This document shows, piece after piece, positions 10,013-19,552 of a stretch of 64,000 nt of DNA. How positions within the stretch are numbered: the first letter of the stretch is position 1; every line of letters starts with the position of its first letter. The position numbers were made by a program, and so were the translations under genes. The DNA is taken from positions 151,600,767 to 151,664,766 of the forward strand of contig OX352772.1 of assembly GCA_947095535.1 (NCBI GenBank). Reading direction: 5' to 3'. The stretch is from Poecilobothrus nobilitatus (taxonomy: Eukaryota > Arthropoda > Insecta > Diptera > Dolichopodidae). Below the pieces are notes generated by a model that saw only the letters and a list, made by a program, of their open reading frames with translations, was not told the origin of the DNA and searched no databases.

Positions 10013-10981
10013 ATGCACTAAAAGTGTGCCTCGGATAATCTGCCGGTCCTTCTTGGCGAGGACTACCTCGACATAGCCCTCATTCAGGAGCCATGGGTTA
10101 ACGCCTCCAGGATCAGGAGGTTAAACAACGGTAACTACAATCTATTCTACAAGAATGTAGGTTTAGAAAAAGCTAAGCCGAGAACTTGTATTCTGGTAAA
10201 AAAACACATCAATGCATATCTCTGTTCTAATTTCAGTTACGAAGATTTGACAGTTGTCAAACTGGAGATGAAGAACGATGTGAGCATGTACATAAGTTCT
10301 GTGTACATGCCACATTATGAACACGCTCCACCCACCCGCTTTCAGCAGTTGGTAAATGCCACAGGTGGCAAGCTGATTGTGGGCTGCGATGCTAATGCTC
10401 GGCATACCATATGGAGAAGCTCGGAAACAAATGAACGAGGTGAGTCATTGTTCGATTTTATTCTAAACGCTAACCTTAATATATGCAACAGGGGAAGTAC
10501 CCCCACATTCACATTCTCAAGCTCGGATAGTTTTTCGGGCTGGGCGGATGTGATAGATATTACATGTATAGGTACCGATGAAGCCCTAAAAATAGAAAAA
10601 TGGAGAGTATCGGAGAAGAGATCTTTTTCGGATCACAGCTGGATACTCTTCAATGTCAATCATAAGCCTGAAAATCCCCAGCCCTATAGAAATCCTAGAG
10701 CTACTAACTGGAGAAAGTTCAGAAAGATAGCAACAAAAAAACTTTTGGTAGTAGCTAACTCAGATATTGTGAATAAGAATGAGTTAGAAAAGAGGACTGA
10801 TATGTTTACAAAGGCCATGGAGGTCTCATTTAAGGTGTCATGTCCTGTCAAACGTAGCAAAAAAATATTCCCGGTTTGGTGGAACGAGGATTTAATTAAC
10901 CTAAGGAAGGAGACTAGAGATGCCTATAACATCTGCTATAAACAGAATAATTGGCAACTCTACAAGGACCAGGAAAAATAA
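10013..10981 (+). pseudogene. LOA-2 ORF2, APE endonuclease domain
   Basis: ORF2 starts at ATG 10013, 4 nt after the ORF1 stop, but its third codon is TAA. From 10022 the frame is open to 10981. It encodes an apurinic-type endonuclease: LIQEPWVN (catalytic Glu) near 10079, GCDANARHTIW near 10383, and FSDHSWILF near 10627 (Asp-His pair). These residues are intact. The close ORF1-ORF2 spacing fits translation by reinitiation as in other LINEs. The frame is lost at about 10970 by a one-base change in an A run, where the downstream polymerase frame takes over. Confidence 0.85.
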
Positions 10982-12445
10982 GAGAGAAATCCGATTGACC
11001 AAGATTCGGTCATGGAAAGATTATTGTGAATCCATAGAGAAAACTAGGGACTCAGCTAGACTTAGTAGAGTCTTATCCAAAGAACATTCCAATCCATCCT
11101 TTCTTAAAACGGTGGAAGGAACATGGACTGACTCAACCGCTGAAACGCAAGATCTTTTAGTGCGTACTCATTTTCCAGGGTGCACAAATTACGCTCATGT
11201 GATCAGCCAAGCGGTTGACACAAAGGTCCGAAGAGGCCCTGATGAATGGGTCAACTCAGTTATAACGGAGCGAAAGGTTGCCTGCGCAATTGATAATTTT
11301 TCTCCATACAAAGCTGCAGGTTTGGATGGTATTTTTCCAAAAATGCTTCAAGAAATTAAGGAACTTATGGTTCCCTTAATCACGAAACTATTCAAAAGTA
11401 GGCTCTTGCTAGGCCATATTCCTCTGCTATGGAGGCGGGTGAAGGTGGTCTTTATACCAAAGGTTGGAAAAAGAGGTCATGAAACCGCTAAGGACTTTAG
11501 ACCGATAAGTCTATCATCCTTCTTACTGGAAACTCTCGAAAGAACACTAGAGTTAGAACTTCGAAGAGTACTAGAGAGTACTCCACTATGTAAGTATCAA
11601 CATGCTTACTGTAAAGGCACGTCAACCGAGACGGCACTAAGTGAATTAGTATGGAGCGTTGAGTAATCGATACAATACAAAGAATATACGTTGGCCACCT
11701 TTCTAGACATAGAAGGTGCCTTCAACAATATTCATGTATCGGCTATACAGGATTCACTGGAAGATCTAGGGGTAGAAACTGCCCTTAGACAGTGGATCAT
11801 TAATATGTTGCAATCAAGAGAGATTCAGTCCGAACTCGGCAACCATGAGATTACTAGAAGAGTAAGCAGGGGTACACCCCAGGGTGGGGTGCTATCACCA
11901 CTACTGTGGCTTTTAATAATGAACAGAATTCTTAAAGACCTTCGGGATGAGGGAATCAAAGCCATCGCATACGCAGATGATCTAGCAGTATTAATGACTG
12001 GGAAGTACCTTGATATAATCAGTGGAATTATGGAAAGAGCTTTAGCCAGGGTTGGTGGATGGTCTAATGGTTGTGGCCTACGTATCAATCCGAGTAAAAC
12101 AGAACTAATGCTATTTACAACCAGAACCAAGATTCCGGAATTCATTAATCCAAAATTGGATGGTGTGTATCTGAATCTAGCCTCGAATGTTAAATACCTA
12201 GGAGTGGTACTTGACCCAAAATTGAAATGGAAAACTAATACCGAAGAAAGAGCCAAAAAAGCCTATGTAGCCCTGTATTCTTGTAGGAAAATGTTAAGTA
12301 AAAAATGGGGATTAAAGCCAAGACTTGCTTTATGGATGTACACAGCTATAGTACGCTTCATCCTTACCTACGGGTCACTAGTGTGGTGGCCAGCGCTGGA
12401 GAAGGAGTATATTCGAACCAAGCTTGGTAGAGTACAGAGGGGTGC
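10982..12445 (+). pseudogene. LOA-2 ORF2, reverse transcriptase domain
   Basis: Reverse transcriptase in a single frame broken only by a stop at 11664. Fingers: PYKAAGLDGIFPKML near 11308, VVFIPKVGKRGHETAKDFRP near 11450. Palm: ATFLDIEGAFNN (motif A) near 11696, RGTPQGGVLSPLLW (motif B) near 11870, and AYADDLAVL (motif C with both catalytic aspartates) near 11967. The thumb and VKYLGVVLDPKLKWK block follow near 12190. Near 12445 the sequence jumps into RNase H, losing the connection domain and the first half of RNase H. This is the best-preserved polymerase core in the window. Confidence 0.9.
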
Positions 12446-12449
12446 ATGG

Positions 12450-12642
12450 GTAAGTATTAGACAGCCAAGCAGCAATTGCGGCTCTCAACTCTGCAATAAT
12501 AACATCTAAGCTCGTCAGAAAATGCTTTGACGAGCTTAAGAATATAAGTAATCAATTCAATGTTACATTACTGTGGGTTCCGGGACATAGGAACATAGCA
12601 GGAAATGAACATGCTGATGAGAACATGCTAAATGCTTCATGA
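12450..12642 (+). pseudogene. LOA-2 ORF2, C-terminal half of RNase H
   Basis: The frame gives DSQAAIAALNSAIITSKLVR (third acidic-residue region) followed by LLWVPGHRNIAGNEHADE near 12568-12620, the hallmark PGHxxIxGNExAD motif of LINE RNase H. The N-terminal half with the first catalytic Asp and Glu is missing, removed by the deletion at about 12445. A short local repeat (GAACATGCTAAATG, three copies at about 12623-12670) then disrupts the reading frame. Confidence 0.8.
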
Positions 12643-12864
12643 ACATGCTAAATGAACATGCTAAATGCTTCACTGGCGGAACAGGTAGAGTCCCCGCTAA
12701 ACAGCGTTAAGAGAGATATCTTCCTCCACTTTTTGTTCTTAGCAAATAGAAGGTGGAACGAACTAGCCACATGTTGTACGGCCAGGAAAGTCTGGGCATC
12801 GTATGATAAAAAAGAACCGAAAATCTATTGAAGCTATCCCGACGGAACATAACCAGAACAATAG

Positions 12865-13077
12865 GTGTATAGGTGTATCCCATTCAATTCATCATGCCGC
12901 AGCTGTGGTGAACAGAATGAGAAAGAATCCATTACACACTTCACCTGTAAGTGCCCAGCGCTGGCGAGGGCCAGAATAGCAATTCTGGGTAGCCATCAAT
13001 TCAACGATCTTAGTGATCTAGCGGTTAAGCAACCTGCAGAAATGGTAAGGTTTCTTAACGCAACGAAATGGATCTAA
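12865..13077 (+). pseudogene. LOA-2 ORF2, C-terminal CCHC-like zinc-binding motif
   Basis: The last 70 codons of ORF2 contain CRSCGEQNEKESITHFTCKC, a C-x2-C-x11-H-x4-C arrangement shared with the C-termini of LOA, R1 and I elements and thought to bind nucleic acid. The frame ends with TAA at 13075. The 12670-12865 interval links it to RNase H in shifted frames (for example FLHFLFLANRRWNEL near 12725). Confidence 0.8.
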
Positions 13078-13201
13078 AATTAAACTAATATAGCCCTATT
13101 ATAAGACTTGTGGTCACGGAAGTGGTAGCAAAACGGTGCTAACGCGCTAATTGGGGTCACCGCCAGAAGCGGCGGTGGCCAGCCACTCACACCAACCAAC
13201 C

Positions 13202-14815
13202 ATATCAATTATTTGAAAAGATATTCTTTTAATAATAGTACTAGACATTCCATCAGAAGTTTTCGAATGAGAATTATCCAAACTATTCATAAATGTCAAT
13301 ATTTCATGAGGAGAGATCTGTTGAAAGAAAGAGCTATTTGTCTGACGAGTACCATCCACAATACTTATATTATAAAAGGATTAGAGTATCCAGAACTAAA
13401 AATATAATTTTTAGAAATTTGCGCAAAATATTTAATAAAATAATTCGCCAACACATTATTGTATGTAACTAAATTATCTTCAATATCTAAGACTGCGTTT
13501 CCTAATTTTGCACAGTAATTTATTAGACATCCATGGCTTTAATTTTTTAATTTTATTGTTAGGATACAAGAGTGAACTCATTTTACTAATTTCAATATAA
13601 TTACATAATATTTCAATAAATCTATCAAATGCCAAAGATACGTCATTCTCTGCCTGGACATCGGAACATTTCATAGTTGAGAAAGCTTTTTAAAAAATTA
13701 AAGTCAGTATTCCGGGACTTGATATTAACATATTTATCGCCTTTATTCATTAACGTATCTGTAAAGAAAATATTAAGCATCATATGATCAAATATTTTAA
13801 AATCAGAAATAAATGTAATGAGTCCATCATGACTAAATAGTTATCTATATCATTTGAATTACCTAAAATATCTATATTAAGATCTCCCAAAATAATACAA
13901 TTCCTATAATTTAAAATAGAAAGTAAATTAGAAAATTCATTTACAAAAATTTTAATACAATACTCATATAGCCTATAAATGCACAGAAAACAGTAAGATA
14001 CGTCATTAATAACACATCCAACTTTAAGAATATCAGCACTAGTAGAATTTAAAAATGAGACATCTTATTTTATATTTTTTTTAATAAAAACAGCAACACC
14101 ACCAGCTGCATACTTATCATTACAATATGCGTAAAAATTATAGTTAGGTATTGAATAGTTATTAATTTCGTTTTCAAATATCCTAATTTCAGTAAGAAAT
14201 AAAATTTCCGGGAAATTATCTAAAGAAAATAGGTTAACCAAGCAAGAATCAACATTCTTTCTAAGACTCCTGATATTATGATGTATGACATGAAAATTCT
14301 TATTTACATTTAACAAATTAAAATCTAAACAATTTCTGGTAGCGGGAAGATCATTATTTAATAGATCATTGAAAACAAAACTATTTTTACTTTGCATAAT
14401 AATTTTTAAAAATTATATTTTACACTAATTTATCAAAATCATCGAATGATGTAATGTAAATAATCTTACCACCATCAGACTTTTTCATCTTAATGAATTT
14501 ACGACCATAAATATTTGTAACCAAGTTGTTTTTTCCTTTTTTTAGCTTCTAAAAATAACGCCTGTACAAATTTAGTAAGACTGTGATTAATATAAATATT
14601 ATTACTATTCGCATCTCCAATTGTTCCAGATTTTAACCTGTTACTAACCGCTGCTTTAGTCTTCATTACTTTAAGTTTAACATTATTACTTAATAATTGC
14701 ACAAATATGATATCTTTTTTGTTGTTGTTTTTGTATTTTCCATTCTTCACGTAAAATTTTTCAATTTCATCATCTTTAATATCTAAGTTAATATCTATCT
14801 TCAATTTGAAAACGC
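13202..14815 (-). mobile_element. LINE-J copy A, 5' half (endonuclease, ORF1)
   Basis: Continuation of the minus-strand LINE-J beyond LOA-2. It aligns with 26189-27370 plus 29335-30050 of copy B once the H-3 insertion is removed. Endonuclease text includes VIHHNIRSLRKNVDSCLVN near 14230-14290 and FLTEIRIFENEINNYSIPN near 14140-14190. About 115 bp present in copy B (27010-27120) is missing near 13828, and a further block is missing near 13500-13520. The 5' end of LINE-J abuts a Helentron sequence near 14815. Confidence 0.8.
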
Positions 14816-14822
14816 CAAACAA
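14499..14822 (-). pseudogene. LINE-J ORF1, C-terminal domain remnant (copy A)
   Basis: A 107-codon minus-strand frame. The segment NIYINHSLTKFVQALFLEAK followed by basic KKRKKQLGYKYLW is laid out like the baculovirus FP25K C-terminal-like domain found in many CR1/Jockey-type ORF1 proteins, which bind RNA. LINE-K ORF1 has the same block (IFINESLTPYFKYLHKKARD). The N-terminal coiled coil is absent because the element is 5' truncated; the first few codons may derive from the adjoining Helentron. Confidence 0.65.
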
Positions 14823-15770
14823 TTACTGCTTTTATTAGCTTTAAAAATATATATATAATAAATATATACTTGTGGCATACGGTGTCTTAATTTACTGTTA
14901 TGCGAAACTCAAATTTAGCAAAATTCTTGATTCCTTCTTTCTTCCAAACGGTTTAAGTTAGAAGATGGAAATTTTGTGACAAGTTAGGTTTTTGAAAATA
15001 ATTATGAGTCATTTCAGAAAATATTTTTGTATGGCCCTCCATTTCGGAGCTGCATGGGATCAAAAACTAAAAAATTTCTTATTTTTCAAACACCTGTAAC
15101 TTGAACACCTGTCCAAATTTTTTTGAAGTAATATACAAAAGTTAAAGCTCCAAGATTATATTTTTATTTCTATTAACAACTTTTCTTCATAATATAGGAG
15201 TTACCTAAAAATTGACAAAAGTGTGACTTAATTTTCTAAATTTTTCTAACAAATTTTTTTAACGCTTTTTTTTGCATTTTTTTTACTCGATAATATAAAA
15301 TTGTTGAGGATGATGCGTAGTAAAAAAAAAATTAAATAAATAAAAAATATAACGGGTACTTGAAGAATTTATATTTATATATGATATTACTATACATACT
15401 TATATAACTCATGTTTATTTACATATCGTATATGTCACTGATGAATGAATGTTATATAATACATAATGTATGTATAGTATAAATTATTATACATTTGCCG
15501 CTTAATATTAAATGGTACTATAGCATATGTATTTGGAAAGGTTTTGGATTGATAATCGTTATGTGGAAGGTTAGAACCTGCTTTAGAAGAATGTATATAT
15601 ATAGAGTTTGAATATATGTACAAGCTATAGTTCTAGGAATTATAAAATTCACCCAAATTATTTTAAAATACTAAAAAATTAAAAAAGTAATATTATAAGC
15701 TATGAACAGGTTATGAACATACTAACGGATCATACGGGTATCTAAGAGTTGACAAAGCCAACAGTATTCT
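14823..15770 (-). mobile_element. H-1A: Helentron-like element, minus strand
   Basis: A non-coding block with the features of a non-autonomous DINE-1/Helentron element. Its 5' end, on the minus strand, is AACGAGGAAGAATACTGTTG at 15751-15770, followed by ATACCCGTATGATCCG. The interior (14880-15130) repeats phrases seen in H-5 and H-6, such as CACCTGTAACTTGAACACCTG. It is paralogous to 30057-30594 plus 36254-36652, where LINE-K has split it. The left side is joined to LINE-J, so the 3' hairpin is missing. The terminus extends into the reading frame of the viral-like gene at 15771. Confidence 0.65.
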
Positions 15771-15990
15771 TCCTCGTTATATTTAAATCTAAGTTGAAAA
15801 AATTTTTTACGATGAACACATGTTAAAATTGTAGAAATAGTGAGACCAACTTTTTCTATAAGTCTTTGAAATCTACTTCTATCTTCTACTTCCAATGACA
15901 TTTTCGTGCTGATCTGCAAGCATAGTCCCACACACGCATGAAGAAAATTCTTGTTTTATGTTGAAGTGAACTTTTTTAGTTTTGTTATTT
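15771..15990 (-). pseudogene. Small cysteine/arginine-rich viral-like ORF, copy A (broken)
   Basis: Minus-strand remnant of a small basic protein. Frame pieces include FQRLIEKVGLTISTILTC and HRKKFFQLRFKYNEEEY (about 15780-15870). Upstream another frame gives NKTKKVHFNIKPRIFFMRVW-like text. Copy B keeps an extra Cys-rich segment (CRSARKCHCDECARDRSRF) that copy A has lost by a small deletion near 15890. The C-terminal residues beyond 15770 come from the Helentron terminus, not from the gene. I do not recognise the protein; its position beside the ATPase suggests the same element. Confidence 0.5.
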
Positions 15991-16043
15991 AAATTCATAT
16001 CATGCAAGTATGAAAATTGAAGGTTTTCAGTCAAAATTTTTTC

Positions 16044-16625
16044 TTAAAGGTACATGTACACATTATAACAATTTTTAACAGCACATCTAAAACTGCTGTT
16101 TGATAAGTGTATAGGACATGTTGATTTATAATTATCAATCTTTAGTAGTGAAGCTAAATCTCTAGTTAGATCTTCTATTTTACTACTGTCAATGTACTTT
16201 TCAAGGAAAAGTATTTTTTGTTCTCCTTTGACATAATTTTTTTGTGCTGGTTCTAAATAGTGTTTTAATATAGATTTTACGTCCAAATAATCAATTAGCC
16301 CGTTAGCCCATTTAACTCCATTTATTTTATTATAACAATATTGTTTATTAAATTTTACTTCTTGACTAAGTTCTTCGGCGCGGTATGGTGGTTTAAAATG
16401 ATACACAATTGGAATTAAACTTCCTTTTGCAAGTAAAGCTAGCTCTTTTATGAAATCCTGCTTTTCATTTGCTCGTAAAAATTGTAGGCCAACTATGAAT
16501 ATTTGTTTATCCATGTCGAAGGTTCCTGGATGGATGTTCGATAGAACAACTAAATTTACATTTATTTTCATTTTAGGGAATGAGCTTTTTATATAAATAT
16601 AGGTTAGCTGTGCTGTTTCATCCAT
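16044..16625 (-). CDS. Unrecognised 193-aa ORF beside the viral-like ATPase, copy A
   Basis: An uninterrupted 193-codon minus-strand frame starting MDETAQLTYIYIKSSFPKMK. No known catalytic motif is visible. Features are a hydrophobic-basic N-terminal third (NVNLVVLSNIH), a conserved-looking YHFKPPYRAEEL segment, a YCYNKINGVKWANGLIDYL block, and a C-terminal CPIHLSNSSFRC-x5-C cluster that might bind a metal. The start is 8 bp from the ATG of the divergent ATPase, so the two would share a promoter region. Copy B (36928-37509) is also open. The roughly 14 base differences are mostly amino-acid changing, which argues against ongoing selection. Confidence 0.55.
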   Translation of the reverse strand: MDETAQLTYIYIKSSFPKMKINVNLVVLSNIHPGTFDMDKQIFIVGLQFLRANEKQDFIKELALLAKGSLIPIVYHFKPPYRAEELSQEVKFNKQYCYNKINGVKWANGLIDYLDVKSILKHYLEPAQKNYVKGEQKILFLEKYIDSSKIEDLTRDLASLLKIDNYKSTCPIHLSNSSFRCAVKNCYNVYMYL

Positions 16626-16633
16626 TTACACTG

Positions 16634-17040
16634 ATGGTGGCTGGGCCATTCTGCTGTGGTAAAACAACTTTTATCTATAATTTAATAAAACATAAAAAAG
16701 AAAATATACTACCACACATTAATAGAATTATTTGGTGAAATCCAGACAAAAATGCAGTTCCTCTATATATGAAAGATATTGAATATAGTAATACAATATC
16801 AGATTTTAATGATAATCAAAAAGCTGTGTTAATTATTATCGGTGATATGATGTTAAATTCTAATGATAAGTAAGTGTGTGATTTATTTACCAGAGGTTCA
16901 CATCATAGAAACTTTTAAAAATCCAAGAAATAAATCGCAGATACCCTTAGCTCGTCAGATTTATCCAAATCAAATCAAAGCATTTGAAAAAGTATATAAT
17001 GAAGTGATGTCAGATCTATTTATTTCGAATGAGAAGTAGA
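16634..17040 (+). pseudogene. Packaging-type ATPase relic (Polinton/adintovirus-like), copy A
   Basis: The frame from ATG 16634 opens with a Walker A loop, AGPFCCGKTTF, and an INRIIW block, then meets TGA at about 16735. Reading on, a Walker B-like IIIGDMML stretch appears near 16836 (the first acidic residue is Gly here), then DLFTRGSHHRN near 16880. The text then jumps to FKNPRNKSQIPLARQIYPNQ (16915-16975). In Polinton, adintovirus and A32-type FtsK/HerA ATPases, the Ser/His-His motif and this FKNPR block are separated by about 30-40 residues, so a segment is deleted. The family translocates viral DNA into capsids. This copy is dead. Confidence 0.7.
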
Positions 17041-17095
17041 TATATATGGAAAAAATGTGTGCTTTTGTGCAAGAAACCAATTAGAACAATTTGGG

Positions 17096-17395
17096 AAAGG
17101 TTTTGAAACGTTTGAAGGCCAACCGTCTTATATTGTACCTATTAAAAAGCTCTAAACCAAAATTTCAGAAAGTAATTATAACACACTGTGACCCTGAAGT
17201 AATCAAAAAATTTTTGGAAATTGTTTTAAATATTTTAAAAGGTAATTGTAATCTAAGTAAAACATGAACAACATAATTAAGAAAGTATAAAAAGGATCAG
17301 GAAATAATTTTCATTTCAAAAATCTATAAATAGTAAAAGAAAAATTATTATTCAACTCGCTGGATTTTTACCTACATTTCTTGGTGCAGTACTGT
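17096..17395 (+). pseudogene. Small basic 'core-like' viral ORF, copy A (broken)
   Basis: The plus-strand text begins LKRLKANRLILYLLKSSKPK and continues with a CDPEVIKKFLEIVLNILKGN block (to about 17250). After frame breaks it ends with a hydrophobic QLAGFLPTFLGAVLSR segment near 17350-17395. A Lys-rich helical start followed by a GGFLP-type hydrophobic tail is typical of the small ORF next to the ATPase in arthropod Polinton/adintovirus-like elements, proposed to be a core or membrane-active virion protein. The role is inference. Copy B has lost the hydrophobic half by a 183-bp deletion. Confidence 0.5.
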
Positions 17396-17440
17396 CACGA
17401 TCGGAAATTTTACAAAAAGAATAATACAACATTTAACAAA

Positions 17441-17632
17441 ATGCTTATATTAAAACCTGATATTTATGAAAAAATGAAACAAAATGCACACGTTGAACTG
17501 AAGTTGGATAAAAACATGAAAAAAATACTGTTAAATAAACAACTGACACACTCTCAAAAATGGTATTTGTCCGTCAAAATCTATTTAAAAATAATAATAA
17601 TAAAACAAATTTTTAAAAACAACTTTTTTTGA
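17441..17632 (+). pseudogene. Small downstream viral-like ORF, copy A
   Basis: From ATG 17441 the frame reads MLILKPDIYEKMKQNA, then an LDKNMKKILLNKQLTHSQKW segment and a Tyr-Leu-rich tail before TGA. The pattern of a short leader followed by an LDxEMxxIL-type helix and a QKW motif recalls a small ORF that commonly follows the core-like ORF in arthropod Polinton-like elements. It is less than 65 codons and carries probable frameshifts at the C-terminus. Function unknown. Confidence 0.45.
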
Positions 17633-17640
17633 GCTAAAAA

Positions 17641-18517
17641 TTAGAAAATGAATTTTTAATTGCGAATTTTTCTGTAATTTTCTTAATTATATTGTTACGA
17701 TGGAAGTTTCTTTAAAAAAAATTTATCGCAATATAGCAATTATATATGTACCATAAAGCCCGTGAAATTAATATAAAAGCTTCTAAATATAGAAAATTAC
17801 ATAAAAATGCCCAATTAAAAATTTATTTTCTACTTTTTTAAAAAAATTTTTTTATTATTATTTTATTTTATCCTTTTTAGTCATGAAGTACCTATTAAAT
17901 TGAATTTTTTTTTTTTTAGATAATGTGTGTAGGTATGAGAATATTATGTAGATTACATACTATAGTGCAGTAGCTTTTAATACTAATGTAAAAAATAAGC
18001 AACAGTAAAATGCATTAGATGGCGAGTTAAGTATTTTGATAATAGAGAGTTAATGGCCGAGTTAATAATTTCTGAAATTAATTCTTTAATTAGGTATAAT
18101 AGGATAGCATATCAATAAATTACATAATATTTTCTTAATATGGATTGTTATTTTCTTCTTGGGAAATTCTCGTTTCAAAAATTTCAATATTAATATGTTA
18201 TGCATACTTAAATAGACATAATATACATAATCACCCATATTCTTGAAGACTTATCATACGAAGAGTATCACTGACGCGATGATTTGTTATTCTACAAAAC
18301 TTTTCCTACGAAGCCATTTTCTATCACGGCAAAATTCTTGTACGATAAATATCACTTTTAAGTAATTCTTAGAAATTAAGTATTTTTTTTTAGTTTTTAG
18401 TTAAGTTTAAGTTTAAATAAAAATATAAAATTGGATAGAGTGGAAAGGAAGTATGTACAATTAAAAGTAAATTAGTATTTTAGTTTTTTTGTTTTATATG
18501 TATATTGAACTAGCATC
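17641..18517. other. AT-rich non-coding spacer
   Basis: No convincing frame or structure. Copy B (38321-38630) matches the two ends but lacks the middle, with a junction equivalent to a deletion of about 17805-18295. Around 18410-18430 lies the empty site for Helentron H-5: TTTAAATAAAAATATAAAA is continuous here but interrupted at 38636-40205 in copy B. Confidence 0.6.
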
Positions 18518-18827
18518 GAAGTACATACATAGTTATAAGTTGCAAGAAGCCCCCGTATCTTGCGAACTAGAAGTCGGACCGACATGATTTAAAAAAAGTA
18601 CTCCCTGATTTTGTAGTAGAATTAAAATATAGAAGAAAAAAAAAAATGTTTCGACTTTAAGCCCGCCCAAAAAATAGCCCCCAAAAACTAGGGTACCACT
18701 TTTTAGTTTTTTATTTTTAATTTCTATTACAGAATCGGGGACTAGGTTTTTTTAATCACTTCGGTCCGACTTCTGGTTCGCAAGATACGATGGCTTCTTG
18801 CAACTTATGAATATGTACTTTAATTTA
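18518..18827. mobile_element. ~310-bp MITE with ~90-bp terminal inverted repeats, copy A
   Basis: The left arm (ATAAGTTGCAAGAAGCC, CGTATCTTGCGAACTAGAAG, TCGGACCGACATGATT) is matched in reverse complement by the right arm (CACTTCGGTCCGACTTCTGG, GCAAGATACGATGGCTTC, TTGCAACTTATGAAT). The arms share most positions over about 90 bp and surround about 90 bp of AT-rich core. No coding frame. It is a foldback/MITE-type element or a large palindrome. Copy B is at 40320-40650; copy C starts inside the right arm at 42823. Confidence 0.75.
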
Positions 18828-19440
18828 TGGTGTTATGACACTTACTTTTTTTGCAGCTTAATTTTAAACTTTTTAGAATTGAGTAAAAGTAACAAAAATT
18901 CATATGAAAATTCTGTGTAAGTGCGAAAGAGTTAGATATATGAATTGTATATTCAATTCATGTACTTTTTCGTAAACTTAAGTTTTTAGCAACTTTATTT
19001 GCCCGAAAAAGAATGTTTTCTATATTCTTTTTCGTGTATTTATTTTGACATTTCTTACTTTTTTCACGGTCATTTACTTTGTTTTTGATAATAAATAGTA
19101 ATAAAAAATAAAACAAGTAGGACGGACTAAATTTTTGTCAAACAATAATTTTTTTTTCAAAATTAATCTTTAAGTTATAAATTTTGATTGATAAATTATA
19201 AATTTGGAAGAAAATGAATGATTACAATTTGAGAATAGTTGTCGCAAATCATTACCTTTTATTGAATGCATATGCTTGCACAAGACTCAAAAATGAAAAG
19301 AAAAAAAAAATTATTCCGCAAAGTAGCTTTTGTGCTTTTTCAACAAGTGGCAAAGTGGCAAAGTTTTTTCACCGAAACTATTTTCTATTTTATTCTATTC
19401 TATTTACTATTTTCATCGATACAATCTGCTTCATACAATC
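18828..19440. other. AT-rich spacer, conserved in copies A, B and C
   Basis: Three copies (here, 40640-41209 and 42850-43452) differ by scattered substitutions and short indels. An ATG-initiated frame at 19214 recurs in all three, but it has a poly-Lys run, is AT-driven and lies on the strand opposite the MADF exon; I do not call it a gene. On the minus strand this would be the intron or 3' side of that exon. Confidence 0.5.
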
Positions 19441-19552
19441 TGTTTAAAATTTTTGTGAGTGGGATCCCACAATAATGGTTCCTTTTGGACACTTTCAATA
19501 AAGATTCAACATATTCGTCTTTCCATTCCAAAATAGTTTTATTTTTATCCAT
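19441..19552 (-). pseudogene. MADF-domain exon fragment, copy A (1-bp frameshift)
   Basis: From ATG 19552 the minus strand reads MDKNKTILEWKDEYVE, then a one-base deletion near 19511 breaks the frame. In the next frame it continues FIESVQKEPLLWDPTHKNFK. The W-D-P triad with a basic aromatic follow-up is the core of the MADF (Myb/SANT-like) DNA-binding domain, common in insect regulators and in the second ORF of PIF/Harbinger transposons. Only the N-terminal third of the domain is present. Copies B and C are in frame through this point. Confidence 0.65.

Larger units (their letters stand above)
8501..13201 (+). mobile_element. LOA-2: near full-length LOA-clade LINE
   Basis: A 4.7-kb plus-strand LINE inserted in LINE-J. 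ATATCAATTAT is present on both sides (8490-8500 and 13202-13212) and only once at the paralogous site near 26190, so the boundaries and 11-bp target duplication are direct. Order: 257-bp 5' UTR, ORF1 (8758-10008), ORF2 endonuclease, reverse transcriptase, a truncated RNase H, a cysteine-rich C-terminus, and a 3' UTR with a GCCAGAAGCGGCGGTGGC stem near 13163. There is no poly(A); the 3' end is CACCAACCAACC. It is dead through at least four in-frame stops, a frameshift near 10970 and a deletion near 12450. Confidence 0.9.
15771..17640. mobile_element. Polinton/adintovirus-like cassette relic, copy A
   Basis: A compact block of small ORFs arranged divergently around position 16630: two on the minus strand and a packaging ATPase plus two small late-type ORFs on the plus strand. 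The assignment rests mainly on the ATPase motifs and on the small downstream ORFs, which look like those accompanying Polinton/Maverick and adintovirus ATPases in arthropod genomes. I did not find integrase, protein-primed DNA polymerase, protease or capsid genes, nor terminal inverted repeats. This is a fragment of an endogenised element, duplicated at 36653-38320. Confidence 0.6.

Noticed and set aside
11825..12256. 143-codon minus-strand frame opposite LOA-2 reverse transcriptase
   Set aside because: Antisense shadow of a well-supported polymerase domain.
16623..16636. A working bidirectional promoter between the 193-codon ORF and the ATPase
   Set aside because: Only 8 bp separates the start codons and no TATA-type or initiator motif can be assigned with confidence.
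19214..19475. ATG frame MNDYNLRIVV.. present in three duplicates (also 41040 and 43269)
   Set aside because: Conservation follows from recent duplication; the frame ends differ, the composition is AT-driven with a poly-Lys run, and the coding signal nearby is on the other strand.
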